A DNA stretch of 64,000 bases from Gautieria morchelliformis. Taxonomy: Eukaryota; Basidiomycota; Agaricomycetes; Gomphales; Gomphaceae. The notes beneath the pieces were generated by a model that saw nothing but the letters and a program-made list of their open reading frames with translations, was not told where the DNA came from and ran no database searches. The DNA lies in the NCBI GenBank assembly GCA_015179125.1, contig WHVA01000092.1:124001-188000 (forward strand). The letters are read 5' to 3'. Shown piece after piece: positions 21,072-31,858 of the stretch (its first letter is position 1; each line of letters begins with the position of its first letter). The position numbers were made by a program, and so were the translations under genes.

Positions 21072-22799
21072 GAACCTCGAGTACTTTGCAACTACAAAGC
21101 AGCTGACCCGACACCAGGTTCAATGGTCCGAACACCTGTCAGGTTTCAACTACATCATTCGCTACTGAGCTGGGCGACTTGGCAAAGCCTGATGCTTTGA
21201 CCCGTTGGGGCGATGTGTACCCTAAAGGGGGGGATGGTGCTTATGCATTTGTGAACCCTCACAACTTCCAATCGATGTTTAAGACCGGGCAACTCATTCG
21301 CGCCATCATCCTTGACTCTGCATCACTGTTGACATCCATCCAACAGGGCCAGTTGACCGAACCCCTTGTCCTCAGCCCACATCAATTGTCTTCAGTCTCA
21401 GTCATTGGCAATCACCCCTTCGAATGTGAAGGCAGACCCCTGGTCACTTGGAAAGGATGCCAAAATGTTGTTATACAAACAGTGAATGTATGTCCCCGAT
21501 CATAATGATATTCGCTTGGACATCCTTTGCTCGCTGCATGATCATCAGTTAGCAGGCCACCCAGGGATCAGCAAAACGATGAAGAACGTTTGGAAACAGT
21601 ATCATTGGCTGAATATGTCCACTTTTGTCGCCAACTACATCGGCTCCTGTTCCAAGTGTCACCACGCCAAATCCATTCATCACAAACCCTTCGGTCCTCT
21701 TCGCTTCCTGCCCATCAGTCAACGACCTTGGGACTCTATCTCCATGGACTTCATCGAGGGACTCCCACCGTCAGATGGACACAACATGATCCTCGTCATT
21801 GTTGACAGACTAACGAAGATGGCTCTGTTCATTCCGACATTTTCAGACATCGATTCGGGGGACCTCGCCATGCTCTTCCTTCACCACGTATTCGCTAAAC
21901 ACGGTAGTCCCAGTGGCATCATCTCCAATCGAGGGAAGCACTTCATGTCTCGATTCTGGACCTCGCTCTGCAAAATCCTCAGCATCAAAGGCAACCTTTC
22001 TACAGCCTACCACCCCCAAACCGATGGACAGACCGAACGAGTGAACCAAATCCTAGAGCAGTACCTCCAGGTCTACATCAACTACCAGCAGGATGACTGG
22101 GTCAACCTCCTCCCCCTCACCGAATTCGCCTACAACAACACAGCCCATTTGGTGACCCAGGTCACACCCTTCTTTGCCAACAAGGGCTTCCATCTGAAGC
22201 TCGAAGTATCTCTCACTTCAGTCGCCTCCGAAGATGCTTATTGCCAGTCGGCAGATCTCAAGGACCTTCACCAGTACCTTCAAGATCAAATAAAGAAATC
22301 AATTACCCAGTACACTTCAGCCACAACCAGTCGCTGCATTCTGATCCCTGAGTTTCAGGTTGCTGACAGAGTATGGCTCGACTTGCGAAATATTCGCACA
22401 AAATGGCCTTCGAAGAAACTCGACCACCAAAGACTTGGCCCATATCCTATCATGGCTAAAATATCTTCTCATGCGTTTCACTTATGCTTACCTTTGGACC
22501 TTTGCCAGATCCACCCTGTGTTTCATGTATCCCTTCTCGAACCCGCCATGACATCTACTATCCCAGGGCGACATGCAGACCCTCCACCCCCTATCAAAAT
22601 CGACTCTACCGACGAATAAGAAATCACGAAAATCCTCGATAGCCGCATTCGCCGAAAGAGATTGGAGTACCTACTAGAATGGAAGGGATACGAACACACC
22701 CCCTAGGCTACGTCTTGGGAACCCTCTTCAAATGTTACTAACTTGGCTCGCAGACTCGCCAAATTTCATGCAAAGTATCCAAAGAAAACCAAAGCTTAG
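21072..22799 (+). pseudogene. G1 RNase H end, integrase and chromodomain
   Basis: After [20 protein letters not shown] and a frame change come the integrase zinc finger (HDHQLAGHPGISKTM..CSKCHHAK), SMDFIEGLPPSDG, SNRGKHFMSRFW, YHPQTDGQTERVNQ, a GPY-type module (LGPYPIM) and HPVFHVSLLEP. The second integrase Asp (normally SDRG) is Asn. A stop at 22617-22619 precedes the chromodomain EITKILDSRIRRKRLEYL with LEWKGYEHTP, another stop, then TSWEP; the frame ends at 22799. Chromodomains of this class tether integration to methylated histone H3. Non-functional. Confidence 0.88.
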
Positions 22800-22916
22800 A
22801 ACCTTGTAGAAATCCAAGAAATCCAAGAAAATACGCCTCTGTTCATATTACATCTAGAGAATTGACTTCATTAATACTCCCCTCACTATCGCCTAAACCC
22901 CTTTAGTTCATTCGAC

Positions 22917-24674
22917 TCCACCATCGGACACCCCGACCTCTGCACCATCTTCTCCACCAGCCCTTCCGCGGCTCGCGGGTGTCATGACCTGTCTATTTCT
23001 CTTACCCCACTGTCTCTATGTTCCCCCTCGTCACTCCCTAGCATCTTCGCCAGAGTTCGCCGCACCCACCGACCACTCCCCCTCTACGTCCACTCTACCC
23101 GCTGTTCACCCCATTCTCCAAACCGCTATTCGCTGCTCGCGCATTTCGCCAGCAGGCACGCCATCAAATATGATCGATACCATTCACCCGGCATGATGGT
23201 TCATCATTAACCCCATCATCTTCTTAATCCAACCCCATTGGGTGTTCATATGGCCAAAGTGTGTTCGCAGGACGTCCCTTCCATAGGTCATGTGGGATCA
23301 ACCCAGTAGACGAAGAGTCCATGCGGGGTAGCATGTATGTGGGTCCCAAGACATGGTTTTGTCCATAAGTGCCTTCGCCACCTTTACTCTCCGTCGTTTC
23401 ATGTTCGCACTCTTCCCTCACTCTATTGTATGTTTATTCCATCTACTTAGTATCATGACTGCGCACCCCTATCTGACCCTGACTCACAACGGCCTCTTTC
23501 CTATTCGCTAATACCTTACGAGCATTCGATATAAGTAGTTTACATTCGCATGTATATTCTCCAGTTCAATTATCATACGTCGTCCACCTTGTGCAAACTT
23601 GACCTCGCGGTGATCATCGTCTGGAGCCTTCTCCTGGAGATTTCTATCTTCGACCAGAAGAGGACTTAGGCAACTGGTGAGTTCTCATACTTTACCTTCG
23701 TTACCTTAGCCTTTGAACTATTTTCTGTGCTGGCGGCGAAGGGCTCCGAAGGAGCACCTTCGCCGGCGAGGGGATTGTGGCTACTTAGACAACCCTTCCG
23801 TGACACCTTGCATGTTACATCGTCTAGTGCCATGGGCTATTTCGCTATGACTGTAGATAGGGCGAGCTCCGCTCGGGCAGACCTCTTATCTTGTGAACAT
23901 TTATTGGTTCACCTATTCGCCGAACGGCATACTTATTCGCACAAGTCTTTCGGGCATTCGCTGTGTTCACTAATACACGATATTAACGCCTAAAAACCAA
24001 TCTTGACAGCGGGGATGTTCAAGAGCCGTTCGTGATATCTAGCCATCACCTCAAAAAGGCTCCTCGGCCTCGGCACATCGCCTTCCTCAGCAGGGCAAAA
24101 GAACATACGCAGTCTCTTCAGCCGCACGATGGGTTCTACAGCCAGTGGTGATTCGCTCGGACCCATGGCCGGTTGCGAACTAGGCAGGGAAACTTCGCTG
24201 GGATCGATAGTGCGGTTAGCTTCCCCATCACACAACGGATTTCAGACCCATACCATCTGAGCCTTCCCCAGTCCTTTTCACCCCTTTGGACCCCTTTGAT
24301 GTGTATAGCGACAGAACGGAACACGTGGCCGAATCGATCTCGGTCTCCACAGGTACCGAGCGCAGGACACACACTTGACTCTCCAGCCACACCCTCACTT
24401 CCTGTATCTCTTTTGCTAGCTCCTCCACTTTGGGTGGTTGTTAAAACCTTTGGTCAACCACTTCCTCGACGTGCAGCACCTTCCGAAGTTCAGCCTAGGC
24501 CTCACGAATGAGCGGACAACTAATGGGGATAGGAAAATAACTACTCACCTGAACTTCCGCTGCATCGTCCACCCACTGCTCCAAATCTTCACGCGACTCC
24601 CCCCAAAACTCAGGCTGAACCTTCAGCATTGCCTGCGATCAATCGAGGAGTGTTGGGTACCTAGGAGTCGTCAT
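22917..24674 (-). pseudogene. Antisense gene between G1 pol and 3' LTR, interrupted by a solo LTR
   Basis: On the strand opposite pol, an ATG at 24674 or 24629 opens a frame reading FWGESREDLEQWVDDAAEVQ. A 55-bp intron (24495-24549, GTGAGT..CCTAG) leads to AELRKVLHVEEVVDQRF, a TAA, and PKVEELAKEIQEVRVWLESQ, then a frame change to LKRLRMFFCPAEEGDVPRPR and SLFEVMARYHERLL. The frame crosses the family-A LTR at 22980-24008 and ends at a TGA at 22917. The helical, acidic composition and clean intron indicate a former protein. No Zn cluster is visible. It occupies the same position and orientation as the antisense gene of G2. Not recognised as a family. Confidence 0.5.
22980..24008 (+). mobile_element. 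Solo LTR, family A (TSD GCGGG)
   Basis: 1029 bp beginning TGTCATGACC and ending AATCTTGACA, flanked by GCGGG at 22975-22979 and 24009-24013. It is closely similar along its length to the LTR at 20039-21071 and lies within the 3' non-coding/antisense region of G1. Confidence 0.92.
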
Positions 24675-24887
24675 AGGGAACCGTGCGTCTAGCTTGGGTG
24701 CTTGGATGAGTCCCATAGTCCCGTTCCATGCAGCATTTTTAAACAGGAGGCAGAACCGTGCACGGACCATGCAACGAGGCAGGGCCCAGACTTCAGAGAT
24801 CCCATCGGGAGACCATTACGTCTTTAAATGCTCTTTCCCCACCCTAGGACGCAATGCCATTGGACTCCAAAGCTAGGAGGGGGGTAC

Positions 24888-25803
24888 TGTCATGACCCGT
24901 ATATTTCCCTTACCCCACTGTCCCTGTTCCTCCTCCCATCGTTCCTCTTGCATCTTCGCCTGAGTTCACCATACACTCCGACCACTCCCCAACTATGTTC
25001 GTTCCACTCACTCTTCGCCACATTCGCCAAACGACCATTTGCTGCTCACATCATTCACCAGCAGGCACGCCATCAGACATGATCGACACCCTTTACCCAG
25101 CGTGATGGTTCATCACTTGCCCCATCACCTTCTCGATCCATCCCCTTTAGGTGTTCATATGGCCAGGATACATTCGCGGGACGTCCTACCCGTAGGACAT
25201 GTGGGATCAACCCAGCAGACAAAGAGTCCGTGCAGGGTGGTGTATATGCAGGTTTCAAGGCGTGTTTTCATACATAGGGGCCTTCGCCCTCTTTCCTCTC
25301 CGTCGTTTCATGTTCGCACCCCCCTTTCACTCTATTGTATGTCTATTTCATCTATTATATATCCTGACCGTACACCCCTATCCAACCCTGCCTCCAGGCG
25401 GCCTCTTTCCTATTCGCTAGCATCATATGAGCATTCGATATAAGTAGTCTACATTTGCATGTATATTCCCCAGTTCAATTATCATACATCCATCTTGTGC
25501 AAACTTGACCTCGCTGTGATCATCATCTTGAGCCCTCACCTGTAGATTTCTATCTTCGACCAGAGGAGGACTTGAGCACCACTGGTGAGTTTTCGTACTT
25601 CATCTTCATTACCTTGGCCTTCAAATTATTTTCTGTGCTGTTGGCAAAGGGCTCCGAAAGAGCACCTTCACCGGCGAAAGGATTGTCGCTAGTTAGGCAA
25701 CCTTTCCATGACACTTTGCATGTTACATTGTCAAGTGCCATGGGCTGTTTCACTACGGCTGTAGATAGGGTGAGCTCCGTTCAGGCAGCCCTCTTATCTT
25801 TTG
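24888..25803 (+). repeat. G1 3' LTR (family A), first part
   Basis: It starts TGTCATGACC right after a polypurine tract, marking it as the 3' LTR of G1 rather than a solo copy. It is interrupted at 25804 by G2; the remaining ~114 bp (33751-33864, ending AATCTTGACA) lie beyond G2 after the duplicated TTTTG. Confidence 0.88.
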
Positions 25804-26460
25804 TGTTACGACCGTGCATTTACGATTTCCGACCATCAGTTCTGCACACTTTCCGACCCCCGATAGTTCCGATATTCCGCCCCTTGTTCTACTCCCTTGT
25901 TCTTTCGAGTCTATTACTCGGACACACCGGACCCGCTTCATCATTTATCAAGACCATATGTCCGATCCACCTTGTAGTTCGTTGTCAGATATGTTTTCCG
26001 ACCCCTTGTTCTTTGCCATTGTTTTACCTTACCCTGAACCCCCTTGTAGTCCCATTGTTCCCAATTAGTTAGTTCCCACATATGTCTACCTGACTTTCGC
26101 TCCCCCCGGAATTTGCTTAGTACCGTCTCATTACATGTTGTCTCAACTCCTTGTATAAAAGCCTCTCATGTATGTCTGTTATTCTGCAATCAGATAATCG
26201 CCTTCGACACTTGATTTCCTTCGCTCCATCTCCTGTTCTTAGCACAGCGAGTCTAGCAAGACCTCCATCTCTCCGCTTTCTGCCTTCCGTCTTCCACCTC
26301 AGTTCCAACTCAAGTTCTGACTAACTCTTAGTTCAATACTTTCTGACCTCCAACCCATTTCCGACATACTTAGGACAATAGTTCATTGGGGGCACAACGT
26401 ACAAGTTGAAGCCGCGGTCCTTTCCAGTTCCGACTTAGCAGAAATCTCGATACGTAACAG
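25804..26460 (+). repeat. G2 5' LTR
   Basis: 657 bp, TGTTACGACC..ATACGTAACA. A TATAAAAG box near 26155 (TTGTATAAAAGCC) marks the promoter. The sequence just after it (GTATTATCTGATTCCC) would be the primer-binding site; it does not begin with TGG, so I cannot name the tRNA. Confidence 0.93.
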
Positions 26461-26492
26461 TATTATCTGATTCCCACCCGATAACTATCACT

Positions 26493-27865
26493 ATGCCTCC
26501 TCATACCACAGCTACTTCAGCTCGAGCAGGAGCTGTCGAAGCTCTCTCTTATTTTGGCAACCTTAGATCTGCAGCACCAAGGCACGCGGAACCCTCCAGC
26601 AGCTCTTGTGCCGACGATGGGTTTTCCAACGCTATTCCACAACGCTTTGAAGAAGTTCCCAACGATAATCCCGACGACAATCCTGACTACGACGGAAACT
26701 CATCGAGCAGCAGCAGAGAACAGACAGTAGCATCATTCCGACGCCCAGCACCACCTCCACCACCTCCACCAGGACCACCTCCAGGCGGCCCTCATGGTGG
26801 CCTCCCCGGTGGTCCCCCAGGCAGTCCTCCACCTCCAATTCCCGCCAACCCAGTTCCACCCACACCAGTTCCGGATATTGCACAAGCTATCGCCATGCTA
26901 GCCGGCCAACTACAGCGCCCGGCCCAAGCTCCACACCCCAAGACAAAGGTCCGTGAACCAGATCAATTCGACGGTTCCGACCCCAAGAAGCTCCAGCCTT
27001 TTTTGGTCCAGCTTCAGCTCAACTTCCGCGATCGTCCCAACGCCTTTCCCAACAACAAACGAAAGGTCAACTATGCCCTTTCCTATCTCTGAGGCACGGC
27101 TCTCGACTATTTCGAACCCGCCCTCATGGATCCGTTTGCCCTCGTTGACTGGGCTGACGATTACCACAATTTCATTTCCGAACTCCGCAGCAACTTCGGA
27201 CCATTTGATATGGAAGCCGATGCAGAAAATGAACTCGATAAGCTTTGTATGAAAGACACTCATAAGATTGCTAAATACATCGTCACGTTCCAGCAGCTCG
27301 CTCCTCGCGCCAGTTCTACATGGGCCTGCCATCCCAGATCAAGGATGAAATCGCCCGCGTCAGAAAACCAGCCACCCTAACCGATCTCCGCAACCTAGCC
27401 CAATCCATCGATTCCCGCTACTGGGAAAGACATTCCGAGATCGCTCGTGAAACTTCTGCCCAGAGCAAGAACGACAAGTCTTCCGACAAGAAGTCTGAGA
27501 AAGACAAGAAGAAGACGAATTCTGGAAACAACAACTCCGGAAACAACAACAACAACAGTTCCGGCTCCAACTCTGGCAACCGGAACAACACCTCCACACC
27601 ATGCAACAACCAGGCCTCTGGTTCCAACACCAACACCCGGAAAAGCACTCCCGACCTTTCCAACAAACTTGGGAAGGATGGAAAGCTAACCCCTGCAGAA
27701 CACCAGTGTCGCATGGACAACAACCTTTGCCTTTTTTGCGGCAAAGGCGGTCATGTCGCTCGCGATTGCACCCGAGCTTCTGCTTCCACTGCTAAGGCCA
27801 AGCGCCCCGCAGCGAAGACGGAAGAGAAATCCGAAGCAACTCCCGCTACGGATGCAAAAAAATAG
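26493..27865 (+). pseudogene. G2 gag
   Basis: The frame starts MPPHTTATSARAG, has a long Pro/Gly-rich linker (about residues 85-125) and a gag core (PDQFDGSDPKKLQPFL..). It meets a TGA at 27090-27092 in ALSYL(stop)GTALDYF, where related gags carry Arg, so CGA to TGA is the likely change. It goes on through FGPFDMEADAENELDKL to a small deletion near 27305 that shifts frame. From there YMGLPSQIKDEIARV, an Asn/Ser-rich stretch and the CCHC knuckle CLFCGKGGHVARDC lead to the stop at 27863-27865. The product would form the particle and bind RNA; this copy cannot make it intact. Confidence 0.85.
27856..27862 (+). promoter_or_regulatory. Programmed -1 frameshift heptamer (A AAA AAA) at the gag stop
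   Basis: Seven A residues directly precede the gag TAG (codons GCA AAA AAA TAG). They form the canonical X-XXY-YYZ slippery heptamer. Slipping back one base continues as ATA GTC AGC.., a frame with no stop from here to the protease and the rest of pol (27862 to 28021 is exactly 53 codons). I did not find a clear downstream pseudoknot by eye. Confidence 0.7.
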
Positions 27866-30800
27866 TCAGCAGTCCTCCAGTCTCCACACGAGCTGAGGGC
27901 TGTGTTGACCCCATTCGTGCGACAAATGAGGTTAAACTCAACGCATCCACTCTTTTTTCCTCCGACTCCCTCTCACTTCCGCTCACTTCCGACACAATTT
28001 CCGCACCCCCGTTTATAGCATTGATCGACTCTGGTTCAACTCATTGTTTCCTCAATTCCAACTTTGTTTTGAAACATAAACTTCCAACCCGCAACATTCC
28101 GATAATTCCGCTCCGCCTTTTTGATGGGTCATCCAACACGGCAATTTCCCAAGTCGTGGACCTGTCCCTCCGTTTCGCTACTGGGGACAACCATGAAGTT
28201 ACGTTTTACGTTACTCCGCTAGATGCTAGCTGTTCCGTTGTACTAGGACACAATTGGCTCACCCGATATAATCTGTCGATTAACTGGGCATTGGGTCAGA
28301 TACAGTTCCGTACCCGGGATCAACTTCCGTCTATTCCAACATTGTCCACGAAGATGGCTCAGGCCTCTTCTGCAACTCTGCTCGTGGACTCAGTTCCACA
28401 CTCCGGTCCCGCTTTAGCACCTCTGTCCCTCAAAGCTCCTCGAATTGCGCTCGTTTCCGCCACCGCTTTCCGCGTATTGCAACGGCAAGAAGATACAACC
28501 GTTTTCCAGCTTCACCTTTCCAATTCAGCTTCAGTCAAGGCTCGTTCCACCTTGACTTCCACTCCGGTCGATATGAGCTCAGTTCTGGAAGAATATTGTG
28601 ACTTCCCGGACGTGTTCAACAAGGCCAAAGCCGATAAACCCGCTGAACATCGTCCTTACGATTTGAAGATAGATTTGGAAGAAGGAGCATCTCCGCCTCT
28701 TGGACCGATCTACTCCCTTTCACAAAGTGAACTCCAGACTCTCCGAGAGTTTGTCAATGAACACCTGAACATGAGCTTCATCCACCCTTCGCTGTCTCCG
28801 CACGGCGCTCCGGTCCTTTTTGTCAAGAAGAAGGATGGATCTCTCCACCTCTGCGTCGATTTCCGCGGACTTAACGCCCTCACTAAGAAGGACAAATATC
28901 CGCTTCCGCGCATTTCCGACCTCCTCAACACTCCCCGCAGGGTGAAGATCTACACCAAAATTGACCTCCGGCACACTTATCACCTTGTCCGCATCCACGA
29001 AGGTGACAAGTGGAAAACCACCTTCCGCACCCACTACGGTGCTTTTGAGTGGGTTGTCATGCCTTTTGGTCTAACCAATGCTCCTGCCGCTTTTCAGCGA
29101 TTTATGAACGACGTATTTTCCGACCTCCTCGATGTATGTGTTCTAGTCTACATTGACGACATCCTCATCTATTCCGACACACCGGAAGAACATCGGGAAC
29201 ATGTCCGCGAAGTACTCCGCCGTCTACGCAAACACCATCTCTACGCAAAAGCAGAGAAATGCGAATGGCACTGCAACACGGTCGAATACCTCGGCTACAT
29301 CCTCTCTCCAACAGATCTTACCATGGCAGAGGACAAAGTCAAGGCAATTCAAGAATGGCTGGAACCCCGACGTGTTAAGGATGTGCAGTCTGTCCTTGGC
29401 TTCGCCAATTTTTACCGACGTTTCATTTATAACTTTTCCGACATTACTGTTCCGCTCAGGCGTCTCACCAGGAAGGGTGCCCCATGGAATTTCACTCTGG
29501 AATGCCATTCCGCATTTGAAGCCCTCAAAGCGGCCTTCACTATGGCTCCTATACTTGGTTTCTGGATTCCTGATGCCCAGCTTGTACTCGAAACCAACGC
29601 TTCCAACTACGCGCTAGCCGCCATCCTTTCAATCATTTCCCCCGACGACAGAGAAATTCATCCGATCACCTTTCATTCCCGCACCTTTTCCGCCCCAGAA
29701 CTCAACTACAACGTCCACAATAAGGAACTACTTGCGATCTTCGAAGCCTTCAAAATTTGGCGACACTACCTCGAAGGTCCAACTTATAGGATCGACATTG
29801 TAACGGATCATAAAAACCTTGAGTATTTTGTGACTACTAAGATTTTGACTCGTCGTCAAGTCCACTGGTCTGAATATCTCTCACAGTTCAATATGGTGAT
29901 CTGCTTCAGCCCCGGAAAGCTCGGAGCAAAACCCGACGTGCTCACTAGACGTTGGGACGTCTACCCAAAAGAGGGAAGTAGCGACTATGCCAGCGTTAAT
30001 CCGCACAATTTCCACCCAGTATTCTCCACTGAGCAGCTGGCATCATCCCTGGGTGCCACAGCATTGCAGTTTCCACTACTCCGTGCCTCAATCATAATGG
30101 ACACCGAGTCTCTCCATTCCGACATCCGTTCCACACTTCATTCCGACCCTATCTCCACAACCCACCTTGATGACCCAACCAGTCCTGGATGGTCCCTCGA
30201 TTCCGACAGATTTCTCCGCTACAAGTCCTGGATCTACATTCCAGATACCAACGATCTACGACTTCGCATACTCCAGCAAAGCCACGATCACCTGCTCTCA
30301 GGACACCAAGGCCAAAACAAAACCCTCGACATAATCCGACGAACTTACACTTGGCCTCTTCTCCGCACGATGGTCCAAGACTACTGCAAGTCATGCACCA
30401 CCTGTATGCGCACCAAGCCTCAACATCACAAACCCTATGGCCTCCTGAAGCAACTTCCGATCCCGGAACAACCCTGGAATTCAATATCCATGGACTTCAT
30501 TGAGAAACTTCCTAAGTCATATGGCTATGATACCATTCTAGTTGTCGTTGACCGCCTTACAAAGCAGTCCATCTTTATTCCGACTTACGACACCATTACT
30601 TCTGCCCAGCTCGCACAGATCTTCGTGCTCCACGTCTTTTCCAAGCACGGAATCCCCTCCCATGTCACTTCCGACCGTGGATCAGAATTCGTGTCATCCT
30701 TTTTCCGCACACTCGGCAAGGCTCTCGACATGAAACTCCACTTCACTTCCGGTTATCATCCTGAAGGTGACGGACAAACGGAATGTACTAATCAGACCCT

Positions 30801-31569
30801 CAAGCAGTACCTCCACGTCTATTGCAACTACCAACACAGCAATTGGTCCAACCTCCTTCCGCTTGCGGAATTTGCCTACAACAATGCGCCTTCAGCTACC
30901 ATCGGGATTTCGCCCTTCTACGCTAACAAGGGCTACCACCCGAATCTCGCCATCCACCCTGAACATGACCTCGCCTCTGCAAGAGCCCGAGATTTCGTTG
31001 TGGAACTCGACGACCTTCACCAGCACCTCCGAGAGAACATTTCCGCTGCCCAAAAGAGATACCAAACTTCCGCTGATCAGAAATGCCTTCCGCAACCGGC
31101 ATTCGAGATAGGCGACAAAGTCTTTGTCAAAGCTGAAAACTTCCGCACCACTCATCCCTCGAAGAAGCTCTCTGAAAAATACCTTGGCCCTTACAAGATC
31201 ATCACTAAGGCCGGCAGTCGTTCTTTCACCCTCAGACTTCCTGACAATATGTGCACAGTACACCCGGTATTCCACGTCTCCATGCTTGAGCCCGCAGTTC
31301 CGAATACAATTCTGAATCAAGAACAACCTCCGCCTCCGCCAGTGATCATCGACGGAGAACCAGAATATGAGAGCTCGGAAATTCTCAACTCCAAGCTCGA
31401 CAGACGATACCGCTGCCAACTCCAGTACCTGGTAAAGTGGGCAGGCTATGAAAACACCGACGAAGAAACCTCCTGGATTTCCGCCACGGAACTAGATCAC
31501 GCCTCTGATCTTGTCTCTGATTTTCACAAGACATATCCTGATAAGCCTGGCCCCATTTCCACGCCATAG
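27862..31569 (+). CDS. G2 Pol polyprotein (protease, RT, RNase H, integrase, chromodomain)
   Basis: Open for about 1235 codons in the -1 frame relative to gag. Protease: LIDSGSTHCF. RT: TKIDLRHTYH, VVMPFGLTNAP, VYIDDILIYS (catalytic Asp pair present). RNase H: the first catalytic motif reads ETNASNYALA instead of ETDASDYALA, so the key Asp is lost. Integrase: HDHLLSGHQ..CKSCTTCMRTK zinc finger, SMDFIEKLP, TSDRGSEFVSSF and EGDGQTECTN, with the DDE set kept. A GPY module and HPVFHVSMLEP precede the chromodomain ILNSKLDRRYRCQLQYLVKW, with AGYENTDEETSWI. Length and order are normal for a fungal chromovirus. Function is doubtful because of the RNase H changes and the broken gag. Confidence 0.92.
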   Translation: MVSSPPVSTRAEGCVDPIRATNEVKLNASTLFSSDSLSLPLTSDTISAPPFIALIDSGSTHCFLNSNFVLKHKLPTRNIPIIPLRLFDGSSNTAISQVVDLSLRFATGDNHEVTFYVTPLDASCSVVLGHNWLTRYNLSINWALGQIQFRTRDQLPSIPTLSTKMAQASSATLLVDSVPHSGPALAPLSLKAPRIALVSATAFRVLQRQEDTTVFQLHLSNSASVKARSTLTSTPVDMSSVLEEYCDFPDVFNKAKADKPAEHRPYDLKIDLEEGASPPLGPIYSLSQSELQTLREFVNEHLNMSFIHPSLSPHGAPVLFVKKKDGSLHLCVDFRGLNALTKKDKYPLPRISDLLNTPRRVKIYTKIDLRHTYHLVRIHEGDKWKTTFRTHYGAFEWVVMPFGLTNAPAAFQRFMNDVFSDLLDVCVLVYIDDILIYSDTPEEHREHVREVLRRLRKHHLYAKAEKCEWHCNTVEYLGYILSPTDLTMAEDKVKAIQEWLEPRRVKDVQSVLGFANFYRRFIYNFSDITVPLRRLTRKGAPWNFTLECHSAFEALKAAFTMAPILGFWIPDAQLVLETNASNYALAAILSIISPDDREIHPITFHSRTFSAPELNYNVHNKELLAIFEAFKIWRHYLEGPTYRIDIVTDHKNLEYFVTTKILTRRQVHWSEYLSQFNMVICFSPGKLGAKPDVLTRRWDVYPKEGSSDYASVNPHNFHPVFSTEQLASSLGATALQFPLLRASIIMDTESLHSDIRSTLHSDPISTTHLDDPTSPGWSLDSDRFLRYKSWIYIPDTNDLRLRILQQSHDHLLSGHQGQNKTLDIIRRTYTWPLLRTMVQDYCKSCTTCMRTKPQHHKPYGLLKQLPIPEQPWNSISMDFIEKLPKSYGYDTILVVVDRLTKQSIFIPTYDTITSAQLAQIFVLHVFSKHGIPSHVTSDRGSEFVSSFFRTLGKALDMKLHFTSGYHPEGDGQTECTNQTLKQYLHVYCNYQHSNWSNLLPLAEFAYNNAPSATIGISPFYANKGYHPNLAIHPEHDLASARARDFVVELDDLHQHLRENISAAQKRYQTSADQKCLPQPAFEIGDKVFVKAENFRTTHPSKKLSEKYLGPYKIITKAGSRSFTLRLPDNMCTVHPVFHVSMLEPAVPNTILNQEQPPPPPVIIDGEPEYESSEILNSKLDRRYRCQLQYLVKWAGYENTDEETSWISATELDHASDLVSDFHKTYPDKPGPISTP

Positions 31570-31858
31570 TCATTTTTCCGATCCCACTTCCGATACCCTC
31601 TTTGATTCTTACAGTTCTCAAGTTACCTGTCAAATCCGATTAATTTTCCGTTACGCTAATCTCCGACTTTTCAAGAAATTATTTACAAGTACTTTGACCC
31701 TACTCCTCCATCATCGTTTCTGCCTCGACCTCTTTCTCCGCTTCTGGACCTCTTTCTGCCTCTCATACCTTGACCCTCACCAACTCCGTTTCCACCCTTT
31801 CCCTCATTTCCATCCTCTCGCTCGGACCTGCTTCCACTCCAAATCCCTGCTCCCGCAG

